Origin: Conchocele bisecta
Lineage: Eukaryota; Mollusca; Bivalvia; Lucinida; Thyasiridae
NCBI GenBank assembly: GCA_029237695.1
Contig: CM055279.1
Coordinates: 1,270,975 to 1,334,974, forward strand
Direction: 5' to 3'
Length of the DNA stretch: 64,000 nucleotides
The notes beneath the pieces are model-generated. The model ran no database searches. It had not been told where the DNA came from and saw only the letters and a program-made list of their open reading frames with translations. Shown here one piece after another: positions 34,017 through 43,867 of the stretch (its first letter is position 1; each line of letters opens with the position of its first letter). Position numbers and translations under genes: made by a program.

Positions 34017-34247
34017 TCCGATCGCCACGAGGGCAACGACGAGCCCTAATTTCTCCTCCTCGTGGGTTGTGACACTAGTTCCCGCGGGTGGAACAACGGG
34101 TGCAAATGGCCTTGATGGGGTGGCCAATTCGTGAATTGGGGTTGGTGGGGTGGGTGTATCCAATTCGTAAATTGGGGGTTTTATGAAATTTTTTCCACTG
34201 TTGAACCCGATCGTGTTGGGGGTGCGCTTAATAATATCCGCGTTCAA
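33996..34247 (-). CDS. Small proline-rich single-pass protein (83 aa)
   Basis: MNADIIKRTPNTIGFNSGKN, a proline-rich middle, then EEEKLGLVVALVAIGLFALW as a C-terminal membrane segment. The frame is open upstream of this ATG up to the stop of the neighbouring gene (34329), so a longer protein with a non-AUG or lost start is possible. The middle encodes two perfect or near-perfect CCAATTCG palindromes. Confidence 0.5.
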   Translation of the reverse strand: MNADIIKRTPNTIGFNSGKNFIKPPIYELDTPTPPTPIHELATPSRPFAPVVPPAGTSVTTHEEEKLGLVVALVAIGLFALWF

Positions 34248-34328
34248 TTTCCCGTTGTGGCCGATGTTTTGCTTGACGGTGGCGATTACTATCTGATTAT
34301 TGTAACCGTCAACCGGGCCGTCTCGTAG

Positions 34329-35325
34329 TTACATATTGCTCGGCGCCATATAAAGACCTATTCCAAATACATAGTCTACTGGGGTGCTGGCATTCTGCAA
34401 TACGTCTTGATAATTCTGGATCGCCTTCTCCAGGTCCACCTTAGCTGAGATGGCGTCCTCGACAAGTGCCAATAACTGTTTTTGCGCGTCAAAGGCCGTT
34501 CCGACTCCTATTATAGAACTGCGAGTTTGCTTCTGTGCGCCGAGGATGGCCCAGACGTATGTGCGAATGGAGTCGTTGAGGCGGGTAACACCGGCCTGAG
34601 TAACTCCAGTGCTTTTATCTAACATAAATGATCCCCACGCGGTATTTACTAACGCAGGTTGCTGAATGAAAGCAACGTGGGCCGATTTGAAAGACCAGTA
34701 CTGGTGGCACATGGTCGGTATTCTTTGGTTTTATTGGTGGTGGTGCATCCTTTGGGTGCCTCACAAACCCCATACCCGTTATGTAAACGTCACCTAAACC
34801 GAAAGTGTACCAGAATTCTTTCTGTCTCCAGTCCGCGTCTTTTGAAACGTTAAATTCTTTACACAGTCTTTCAAACGTCATACGGTCGTATGTGTTGGAA
34901 ATGGGATTCCATGCGTCGTCTTGAGGTAGTGGAATACCTAGTTCTTTGAAAATCCTCCTAATAGTATAATACACATGAAAGTTATAAACGGCCCTCAAGA
35001 AGGGATCCTCCACGACCAGATGGTCCTGAGAGGAAACCCCACATCCGGCTGTTGCATACCATACGGCGAAGTTGAGCTGATTCTGCCAAAACTGCATCGG
35101 TGTTGCTTTCCACCCGTTCACGGCTTCCATTGTAGTAATCTTGGGCAGCCTATTTTGTTCAAAGATGTTTGGGAAATTGGTGGAAAAGCCACTTTCCGGT
35201 CTAACTATTACAGTTGTGTGTACAAGGGGGTTAGCAACGTCTTTTTGTGTGTATTTACCACCGACCGCGTACTTTGCATTAGAATTAAAGCTAAATGCTT
35301 TGGTATCCTTTGAAAGATATTTTTA
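34329..35325 (-). pseudogene. Polinton B conserved virion-cluster protein
   Basis: Homolog of 3698-4730. Blocks are FSTNFPNIFEQNRLPKI, MQFWQNQLNFAVWYATAGCG, NFHVYYTIRRIFKELGIPLP, WNPISNTYDRMTFERLCKEF and the C-terminal VDYVFGIGLYMAPSNM. The start codon present in copy A (ATG GAT ACC) reads AAG GAT ACC here, and a frameshift lies near 34700. It is divergent with the next gene. Function unknown; the position within the capsid cluster suggests a structural role. Confidence 0.65.
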
Positions 35326-35942
35326 TGTTTGCTACTATCACTAATGTTCAAAAGTCAATCGACAACTGCTGCGGTAAACGCCGGGTAGGCCTCAGATCAA
35401 TCACCTTCACGGTTGGGTGGGAGAATGTGGGGAAGAGCGAAGGGTTTGGCTATGTGAAGGATGGACGCTCAGTAGGTGTAAAGCTGCCTCCCGGACTGTG
35501 GAGTTTTAGACAGCTCAAAGATTTTGTCACTTCAGAGCTTGACGGTATAATCAACTTCACAGTATCGAAGGTTACCGGGCTCGCAACAATGACCATCGGC
35601 CCTGATAGTAAGGTAAGGGTCTCCCCGGCGTTGGGTATTCGACTCGGTTTTAGAGAGACATACTCCGCGAATAAAGGATTGTTTGCCCCGGATAAGTACG
35701 TCGGTGAAAACCCGGTGGACTTCGCCTTCACAAAAACTCTCAGGGTGCACCTGGATCGGGTGAACACATCGTACAACATGGTAGACGGATACCCCAGCAC
35801 ATTACTGAAAACCGTGCAAGCCAGCGACTGTTTCTTTGGGGAGACGGTGACCTTAGACTTCCCACACCCCGAGATGAAAGTTTTGGAAACGGGGCATATC
35901 CACGAATTTACAGTCTCTATTCTCGATGATCGGTCGTCCTAG
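35325..35942 (+). CDS. Polinton B virion-like protein, shortened C-terminus
   Basis: 205 residues from ATG 35325 (MFATITNVQKS). Blocks are RVGLRSITFTVGWENVG, FAFTKTLRVHLDRV, STLLKTVQASDCFFGETV and HEFTVSILDD. It stops at RSS, whereas copy A continues about 20 residues further, so the end is truncated by a nonsense or frameshift change. Otherwise open. A minor capsid or penton-like role is inferred from family context only. Confidence 0.6.
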   Translation: MFATITNVQKSIDNCCGKRRVGLRSITFTVGWENVGKSEGFGYVKDGRSVGVKLPPGLWSFRQLKDFVTSELDGIINFTVSKVTGLATMTIGPDSKVRVSPALGIRLGFRETYSANKGLFAPDKYVGENPVDFAFTKTLRVHLDRVNTSYNMVDGYPSTLLKTVQASDCFFGETVTLDFPHPEMKVLETGHIHEFTVSILDDRSS

Positions 35943-36008
35943 AAATTTCAAATTAATTAATTTTATAATTTTTTAAAATTAATTAGAATTAAACGCATGT
36001 TCGTAATA

Positions 36009-37135
36009 CAGTGGAACCCCTCTAAACCGGACCCCCTCTATACCGGAATTCGCGCTATACCGAACATACTACCACGTCCCGAATATTATGCTATATAAAC
36101 ACATTAGTTTCTACCCCTCTATTCCGGAACCCCTCTACTCCGTAATCCGGACGCCATTTCAAGTCCAAAAACCATATTTCAGTGTTAAAATAACCCCGGA
36201 AAACCGGAAACACGGTCACCTGTCAGGATGTCATCCAAGAAATACACCGCGCCCAATTTCAATGTTGTTGTTTCAAGCGGGTGTCAAAATCACACCGTGT
36301 TTAGAATAGACTGGTTCCCGGTAGTATTGTTCAGCTCTGGTTCCCAAAATGCGGAGCCACGAGAATGAGACGATTCGAACGGACTCCCAACTTGACATTT
36401 GTGTGGAAGAAATAACAAAATTGATTAAATTACGCGCTATCCATGCGTGTAATGCGCTAAGCGGCGTGTTTTTTGAACGTCATAAGCGGCATTACAAAGT
36501 TAAGAATCTATTCAATAATCGGCACATTATTTGTGAACCCACCGACCGATTAATTGAGATAATCTGATAATTACTTAACGAGGCTGTAAACTCTTGACTG
36601 TAGCCTGTGGCTATTGTAGCAGCTCGCGGTAACTACACAGCACACGCGAAATGTGTCATATGCTCTCTGCGACCAGTGTAGACCGTATACTCAGATTACA
36701 TTGCGAATCTGCACTATTTGCTATACCTCTTGCGAATCTGCACTATTTGCAATGTCAATAAAAAAAACACATTCTTATCTTAAAAGAGCGCTCCAGCTGA
36801 TCGAGAAAGTTCCACAGTGGCACAAAATACTTCGGGGCCTTTATCCCATGTCATCTGCACTCTGTTTATTGGGAATTACACAACTGGGTAGCCGAGCGTA
36901 ATTTGGGGGTACATTTCTTATTTCTCCATACACATGGCAAGTTGGGAGTGCTTTAGAATCGTCTCATTTGCTTTCAATATGGTAATAATGGTATATACTA
37001 TACAAATCCAAGCGTTAATGACAGAAAACATACATTTCCTTAACTGGAAATAGAAAACCCATCTAAACCGAAAACCCCTATAAACCGAACTTTTCAGTCT
37101 GTCCCCAGGGTGTTCGGTTTAGAGGGGTTCCACTG
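36009..37135. mobile_element. Pogo/Tigger-like non-autonomous DNA transposon
   Basis: It starts CAGTGGAACCCCTCTAAACC and ends in the reverse complement (GGTTTAGAGGGGTTCCACTG), with TA on both sides (36007-36008 and 37136-37137). 1,127 bp with no transposase; the short ORFs inside look incidental. It lies in an intergenic gap of Polinton B and does no further damage. The end sequence CAGTGGAAC...CTCTAAACCGGA is characteristic of the group. Confidence 0.85.
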
Positions 37136-37158
37136 TATAACTACCAACATTATTGAAA

Positions 37159-38037
37159 ATGAGTATATACGGACCAGGTAATTCTTCCCTTGAACGCGAT
37201 TGGGTGACAGATATAAAGAATTTGAAACCGGCAGAAGGGGGATCCAACCCCACAGGCGATATTTTAACTACCGAAAAAACAAAGGCCTTGATCAATACGA
37301 CTATATTGGAGGCCACAAACGCGATTCACATGAGTATAGCACAGCTTAGAGTAGACGTCCTGACGGCGACTGCACGAGTTCGCGAAGAGGCACATACAGG
37401 ACTTAAGGATCTCGGCGGAAAAATAATCCAAGTTGGGGAAGAGGATCATGCAGCACTTACTGAACTAGGCGGAAAAGAGGCCCATACAGAGAGTTTATGG
37501 AAGTTTCCGATAAACTGAAACGTGTTCGTAGAGCTGCGAACAGAGCACTTGAGGAGACCTCTGAAAGGGTTCGTGGTGCTAAGGCCCATACCGCTATCGG
37601 GGGGCTTGCCGGATTGTTGAACACATCTGTAGAGCAGTTTAAGTTATTGAAAAAACAAAAACGTGTCATCACAGTTTGGGCTGAGAAGCGGGGCCCCTTG
37701 AATGAGGGACTCTACGAATATTCGTTCGGTGCCAAAGCGAGTAATACATATGGGGGATACCATGACAGCTCCAGGTACGCTTGTCCAAATGGCGGTCTGC
37801 TCGGTTAATTCTACTGGTAAATCTGTGGGCGTGGTCGTCGTAAATCTCATACTGGATGGAAAAGAACAACCGGTTGGAGTCACTAAACCCGTTGGAGATA
37901 GTTCCGCGGTGATTTTGTCCGCCGGTGACGATCCAATTAGACTTTCCGAAGGTAGTGTTATTAACTTTGTTACGAAAATCACTGACCCGGTGAGTTCTTC
38001 CCCTATTGTTACATTGTTAATTGAACTTGATTTGTAA
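37159..38037 (+). pseudogene. Polinton B fibre-like protein
   Basis: The N-terminus MSIYGPGNSSLERDWVTDIK is followed by a long helical stalk with repeats (EEAHTGLKDLGGK, EEDHAALTELGGK, RVRGAKAHTAIGG). The head opens VITVWAEKRGPLNEGLYEYS and ends in a strand-rich region (VGVVVVNLILDG to PIVTLLIELDL). Frameshifts lie near 37495 and 37755. A trimeric fibre with a terminal head is suggested by the stalk-head layout. Confidence 0.55.
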
Positions 38038-38046
38038 AATTTAATC

Positions 38047-38521
38047 ATGAACGAATCACCGCTTCCAATTGTCAATACCAATCCACCAACACTGTATCCA
38101 ATTCGCGAAATAAGTTTAGATTTTAGGTTGGATAATATAGTCGCTATGCAGGATATTTTAGTTAGAGAATGTACAAATAGAAAAAGAAACACTAAACAAT
38201 ATAAGCGCGCGGCGAATATAGCTGAAGCATCTAGTACGGTTCTGGCAAGTTTATCTGTAATGAGTGGTGCGGGGCCTGCTGCAATGCTATCTACAATTGT
38301 AACGGTTTCACTTGCAGAGGTTTTGAGTGGAATTACCGTTTTATCTGGAATACTTTGTATGGTAATTAGGGCGGCGGGTGGAAAACTCGAGAAAAAATGT
38401 AGAAAACATGATAGAATATCCGTTCTCGCCAGGTCTAAGAAAAATAGCATCGACGTTATAGTTATAGTTGACCGATAATGAAATATCAAATTTAGAGTTT
38501 GAATCCGTGGTGGATTCGCAT
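38047..38521 (+). pseudogene. Conserved hydrophobic Polinton protein, 3' frameshift
   Basis: MNESPLPIVNTNPPTLYPIR, then a basic segment (TNRKRNTKQYKRAANIAE), two hydrophobic stretches (SVMSGAGPAAMLSTIVTVSL and LSGITVLSGILCMVI) and a basic helix (KLEKKCRKHDRISVLARSKK). At about 38465 the frame closes early (VIVIVDR); in another frame DNEISNLEFESVVDSH follows. It belongs to a small membrane-active-looking family in Polintons; function unknown. Confidence 0.5.
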
Positions 38522-38529
38522 TAAATCTC

Positions 38530-39121
38530 TTCTCTTCTCTTTTTTCGGCTTAGCGAGGTGTGTCACGCTCACATCTCCTCCACCCCATCATTGGACCGAT
38601 ACCGCGGACCCCTCCTCTTCACTACCTCCATCCGCTATAATGTGTAGAGCGGCCAGAGTGAAGTATATATGGCGAAACCTGTCTCAGTGCTGAGACTACT
38701 GATGGCGTCCCAGCAATGTATATATGTGTTTATTTCTCGTATATAAACCTAACTTTGTTGGTGGAAATAAAAAAAAAAAATTGTTATTTTATTAATTATT
38801 ATATTAATTAATTAATATGTTTTCTATATAATAGGGGGTGTTCAGCTTTCAATTATAAATATTTTTTGCAAAATTAATTAAATAACGAACCATCCCGGAA
38901 ATTCGTGAACTATATAACCCTCACTAAGTGTTTATAATTAAACTGTGTACACACCACCTGTGTAAATTGATAGCCCGTTTACATACCATCGATAAGGAGA
39001 AATACACTCGGCTATAAATAACCGTGTGTGTACCGTCTGTTTACCTCGGCTATAAATACATGTTCATAGCCCGTGTAATTGGAACATTATCATCTGCTTG
39101 GTGTTGTGATTACAACATAAA
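38530..39121. other. AT-rich gap without a recognised gene
   Basis: About 600 bp. The first 200 bp is mixed-composition sequence without a convincing ORF. From 38750 it is AT-rich, with poly-A and TTAATTAATTAA runs, then two GCTATAAATA-like motifs (39010-39060) that could be promoter elements for flanking genes. Confidence 0.5.
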
Positions 39122-39535
39122 TTAATTAGTAGTGTTTTTTCTGTATAATAATTTTTCATTATCTTTAAAAGCGATATCGTAGAAATGTATATTCGTAAAA
39201 GAATCGTTGGGTTTTAACAATTTTATATAATACACCTTAGTTTCATATCCGATACGCATTATCCGTCTTAATGTTTGTATTTGCCCCTTGTATAGTTCGC
39301 ATAATTGCCGGTATAATATTGTAAATGTAACGTTCTTGTCGGAGCGTAATAAATTACGCTGATATTTCATGTATTCCATATCGCGTAGTGTTTTCAATTT
39401 ATAGAATTTATATATAGGACTATAACCCTCGTATTCTTCGTAAACGTCTTCAACACAGTCATTATAGTCTTTCAATTCCCATTGTATTTTATTATCCATT
39501 TTCTCTAATAATATTGATAGTGTTTTTCTGTTCAA
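39122..39535 (-). CDS. TIR-proximal conserved ORF (137 aa)
   Basis: Intact. Core motif MEYMKYQRNLLRSDKNVTFT and ILYRQLCELYKGQI, ending with LLKPNDSFTNIHFYDIA. A clear homolog sits next to the TIR in element E (57510-57887 and 58361-58741; MEYMKYQRNLLR versus IEYMKYQRNLLR). In both elements the start codon lies on the TIR side, so the gene reads inward. Possible roles are TIR binding or terminal-protein-like function, but nothing in the sequence identifies it. Confidence 0.65.
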   Translation of the reverse strand: MNRKTLSILLEKMDNKIQWELKDYNDCVEDVYEEYEGYSPIYKFYKLKTLRDMEYMKYQRNLLRSDKNVTFTILYRQLCELYKGQIQTLRRIMRIGYETKVYYIKLLKPNDSFTNIHFYDIAFKDNEKLLYRKNTTN

Positions 39536-39537
39536 TT

Positions 39538-39765
39538 TCCAATATAATTGGGACTACAATACTACCACCAACTTTTAGTTGGTGGTATCATTTTGACTCC
39601 CTCTTTTCAAAATTATTTTCTCCAAAAATTCATAAATTTGCTGTCGGGAGACAAATTCCTCGTTAACCAATTTTTGGGTTATTCGGGGGTGGTGGGGGTA
39701 GTGTAGAGGGGTGAAAATGATACCAACGTAGGTGGTATCATTTTGACTCCCTATATACTACTAGG
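39538..39765. repeat. Right terminal inverted repeat of Polinton B plus outer end
   Basis: 39538-39711 is the mirror of 12791-12968. The outer 54 bp contain a second hairpin (ATGATACCAACGTAGGTGGTATCAT) and end GACTCCCTATATACTACT. The same outer end occurs, inverted, at both ends of the mini-element at 47429-47534, which supports this being the true terminus. Confidence 0.85.
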
Positions 39766-41109
39766 AAATATCACCTTGGTCTTCTCACCCATGCAGGTGA
39801 TCGCGTGCCTGTGCATGTTACACGACTTTGTGAACCGTTGTTGATATTCGGTGCACCCCGGAACAGCTAAACAGCGAAAGGAACCTTCCTTTCGCGAAAG
39901 GAAGTTTTTCTACGAAAGGAAGGTTTTGATGTAGTTTAAATCAACTTTAGTTCAACTAAACTAATGCTTACAGTTAAATAAGTGTATTTCATATGTTTAT
40001 GTATGATTTGATATTATGGGATGTAAAATTTATATGTTTAAAATGGGTTTAAAACCTTCCTTTCGTAGAACAATCTTCCTTTCGCGAAAGGAACTTCGCA
40101 ACTTCGCGAAAGGAAGATTGTTCTACGAAAGGAATGTTTTGATGTAGTTTAATAGTTTAATTATTATAATTACTATAATTATTAAATATTGTGTTTCAAA
40201 TATGATGCTGTCGGATGTAGATAGTGTTATTATTCCAGATTCCAGATTAGCGTGATTATTATATATTACCGGAAAACACATTCGCTGACTCGATTTACCG
40301 GAAAACACCTTCGCTGACTCGATGTCCGTGATTTACCGGAAAACACGTCAGGGGAATATACCGAAAACCATTTTGTATAAAAATCTGTTTGTAACGAGAT
40401 GTCAGTGATTTTACAGGAAAAACACATGTGTACAGTGTATGTATGCAAGACGTCGTAATCGGCCAGTCAGACTCGTCAGGGGGATATACCAACAAACATT
40501 TTTAATATACTAGATGTTTGTGTATAGCATTATATCAGTGATTTACCGGAAAACACGTGCAATGCGCAGAATTTGTATTAGCTGTACCATTATAGATAAT
40601 GATCAGTATATGACCATTGTACATCCTGGTGCAATTTGTATAATGTATGCGATAATCTCAGTGTCTACATTGTTCACGAGTTAATCTCTGTGTAACCCTG
40701 AATTTGTTAACCAGGTACCACCTACTGTGAAATATTATTGGGCACGCGTCTTTGTGTACTTTAGCGAATATCGCCGCCTAAAGGCGTTAATCATGCCACT
40801 GTGTATTGTAGTGTAACTTCAAAGAATTTGTTAAACCAGTTGTACCATCTTTATCACCAGTTTAGATACTCTGTTAGCTAGAATAAGTTAAACACCACTT
40901 GCAAACCAGATTATGACCAGTGCATGTACAGTACGTACAGTATGACATTTGCAACCACAGTATGCGTTGTGTCTTCTGTGCTGTGCAGTTCTGTGGCTCT
41001 TCTGTGCTGTGCAGTTCTGTGGCTATGCTGGTACGAAGTGTCATACGGTATATTTTGTCAGCCAGCCGCCTCAGTAGATGATAGTCACATCCGTATTATC
41101 TTGGCACGC

Positions 41110-41495
41110 GTCTAGATCATGATCAGCGTGTGACCAGTGTTGATCATGATCAGTAATATAGATGTAGATGATCAGCTTGTGACCAGTGTAGATCATGATC
41201 AGTACTATAGTTGCGCATTTTTACAGACTCCAGACTGCACTTCACGATCATTGATCTACACTGTTTGCTAGCTGACCAGTAGTTTAAATAATGATCACCT
41301 TTTGACCAGTATAGATCAGTAATATAGATGTAGATCATGATCAGCTTGTGACCAATGTAGATCATGATCAGTAATATAGTTGCGCATTTTTACAGACTCC
41401 AGACTGCACTTCATTATCATTGATCACTTTATGACCAGTATAGGTCAGTAATATAGATTTGCGCATTTTTACAGACTCCAGACTGCACTTCTGTC
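41110..41495. repeat. Imperfect tandem repeats upstream of the MULE gene
   Basis: Units contain GATCATGATCAGTAATATA and TTGCGCATTTTTACAGACTCC; the latter occurs at about 41211, 41381 and 41459. The last copy directly precedes the MTNTAK ORF. Repeat length is irregular. Confidence 0.65.
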
Positions 41496-41511
41496 GAAGA
41501 AGAAGAACGAG

Positions 41512-41703
41512 ATGACCAACACTGCCAAGTCGAAGAGAAAGTTGTTAGTAACATACAGTGTATCGCCAAATTATACATCCCACGTACATCCCACTTACAC
41601 AATTGATTTGGAAGCAGATCAAATTTTGAAAGTATTTCACCCCGCAATGCGACAACAATGCATGCCAGTCACAACAATTGGTGATGGTAATTGCATATAC
41701 AGG
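41512..41703 (+). CDS. MULE gene, 5' exon with OTU-like start
   Basis: MTNTAKSKRKLLVTYSVSPN runs to PVTTIGDGNCIYR, then a splice donor (AGG|GTAAGA, about 41703). GDGNC is the motif surrounding the catalytic Cys of OTU-type cysteine proteases, which are known fused to or encoded beside MULE transposases. The rest of the OTU domain is not seen, so downstream exons are missing or diverged. Confidence 0.45.
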
Positions 41704-41817
41704 GTAAGAAAAATAAACGTAAGGACAACTGCTAAGCGTAGGAAAATTCAAGAGTGAACAATTTCTATATTCTATGTATTTAATGCATGTTATACAGTAT
41801 ACAATAATATCTATATT

Positions 41818-42893
41818 ACATGTGCTAGCTTAACAGCTTCATTGTATGTCATTTTATAATAGCTGCAATGCAAACGCCGCGAATCCATTATATGGAAGCC
41901 TCTTATGAGGTGGTATTGCATTTGCATATATTATAAAATGCTATACAGTATGAAAATAATTTCTATATTAACAGTGGAACCTCTCCAAACCGGACACCCT
42001 GGGAGGTCCCCAGGGTGTCCGGTTTGTAGATGTTCCACTGTAAATCAGACATGTGAGCACCTCATGACACATTCTAGTGTTTTTCGATCACAAAAAGTCA
42101 CATTTACAGCGAAACACATTTACGGTAAACATCTATATTTTCCCCGAGTGTCCGGTTTAGAGGGGTTCCACTGTACATGTGCTAGCATAACAGCTTAATT
42201 GTATGTCATTTTATAATAGCTGCAATGCAAACGCCGCGAATCCATTATCTGGAAGCCTCTTATGAGATGGTATTGCATTTGCATATATTATACAATGCTA
42301 TACAGTATGCAAATAATTTCTACATTACATTTTCCAGCATAAAAACATAACTGTATGTCATTTTATAATAGCTGCAATGACAATGTTTATAGCTGCAATG
42401 CAAACGCCGCGAATCCATTATATGGAAGCCTCTTATGAGGTGGTATTGCATTTGCATATATTATAAAATTCTATACAGTATGCAAATAATTTCTATATTA
42501 ACAGTGGAACCTCTCCAAACCGGACACCATGGGAGGTCCCCAGGGTGTCCGGTTTTGACCTCCCAGGGTGTCCGGTTTGTAGATGTTCCACTGTAAATCA
42601 GACATGTGAGCACCTCATGACACATTCTAGTGTTTTTCAATCACAAAAAGTCATTGTAATCGGAGATGCATAACAGCGAAACACATTTACGGTAAACATC
42701 TATATTTTCACGAGTGTCCGGTTTAGAGGGGTTCCACTGTACATGTGCTAGCATAACAGCTTAATTGTATGTCATTTTATAATACCGTAGCTGCAATGCA
42801 AACGCCACGAATCCATTATCTGGAAGCCTCTTATGAGGTGGTATTGCATTTGCATATATTATAAAATGCTATACAGTATGCAAATACTACAAC
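41818..42893. repeat. Four-copy repeat with two embedded pogo-like MITEs
   Basis: A segment of about 155 bp with AATAGCTGCAATGCAAACGC and GGAAGCCTCTTATGAGGTGG recurs at about 41818, 42173, 42352 and 42742. Copies 1 and 3 are followed by a MITE at the same point (41971-42173 and 42501-42742), starting CAGTGGAACCTCTCCAAACC and ending GGTTTAGAGGGGTTCCACTG. The MITE was therefore copied along with the host segment. Confidence 0.75.
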
Positions 42894-43123
42894 GACATAT
42901 TGATCACAATGACGTCAGGGTGTCCGTTAATTTGCGTTAAATATGCGTTAAAGTTATCAAATACCTAATATCTCTATAACCGTAAGTCGGATTTGCTGAA
43001 AACACTTACTCTGATTTACTTCACACTTCTAAATTATTTATCATCATCCATATTTTCATTCTATATGCCACCCATGCGGCCCACATGCCTAAGATCAGTA
43101 TGTAAATAATTTCTATATTACAT

Positions 43124-43867
43124 GTGCTAAAACATGTTCATATTGAATACGCGTTTAAGAAGGCTATACATCATTGTTTCCATGGATGTACACATGTTTT
43201 GTGTACACGACACCTCAAACAAAATGCGAACAGATATATGGAAGACGAATCTGGATTTCCAATGAAAGTTAGGCAGGTCATATTAAACAAAATATTTGGG
43301 AAAGAGGGTTTGACGGAATCAACGGAAGTTGATGTTTACAACACACGTGTTATGAATATTCAATCGATAATTGATGAAAATGACAATGCTTCCAATGGAA
43401 AAAAAATTCAGGTTGTATTTTGACAATAAATTACTTTCATTATTAAAAGAGCATGTGATTGAACCCGCAAAACGTGGAAAGATTCAAGCTAATTGGACAA
43501 ACAACAATTCGGAAAGTGCGAATCACATACTGAAGTCAGCTATTTCCTGGAAGGCCAGAGATATGCCGAAATTTATTGAAATGTTATACACCATTGTGAA
43601 GGGGGAAGAAATTGGGATATGGGCAATTTTACACTCTCTCATGCTTTCCAACACCATGGCACAGACTTAGATCGCTGGACAAATTTGCCCCAAGACAGCA
43701 GAGACAAGAGAATGAAAAGATTTTGTTCAGAAAAGGGTAGGACAAACCCAAATGTCATTGTCTCTACAGACGGAACACGGATTTGCCTATACACATCATC
43801 TGCCGGGAAAAAGAAAAACCAAGTTAAACGGAAACGGTCCGAAAAATCAAGAACACAATCCAAATAG
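43124..43867 (+). pseudogene. MULE transposase C-terminal part
   Basis: FKKAIHHCFHGCTHVLCTRH followed by LKQNANRYM matches the region after the second catalytic Asp of MULE transposases (H-x-L-C-x-R-H-L). WTNNNSESANHILKSAISWK is the segment with the catalytic Glu. Frameshifts occur near 43405 (poly-A) and 43615. A basic tail, KKKNQVKRKRSEKSRTQSK, ends the frame at 43867. The first part of the DDE core is not visible between 41704 and 43123. Confidence 0.7.

Larger units (their letters stand above)
12791..39765 (+). mobile_element. Polinton B (nested, about 17 kb without its retrotransposon)
   Basis: It is bounded by inverted repeats at 12791-12968 and 39538-39711, with further right-end sequence to 39765. 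Between them lie PolB, integrase, ATPase, major capsid-like and other virion-like genes in a Polinton arrangement. Subtracting the LTR retrotransposon gives about 17 kb, the usual Polinton size. It carries two later insertions (21215-31111 and 36009-37135). The right end sits in a PolB fragment of Polinton C. The left end is replaced by microsatellite, so no target duplication can be read. I recognised no Ulp1-like cysteine protease. Confidence 0.85.

Noticed and set aside
35940..37160. Genes inside the 1.1 kb pogo-like element
   Set aside because: ORFs are short, with no transposase motif; the element is non-autonomous.
38530..38700. Ulp1-like cysteine protease of Polinton B
   Set aside because: I looked here and elsewhere for His, Asp and Cys motif blocks and found none that I could support.
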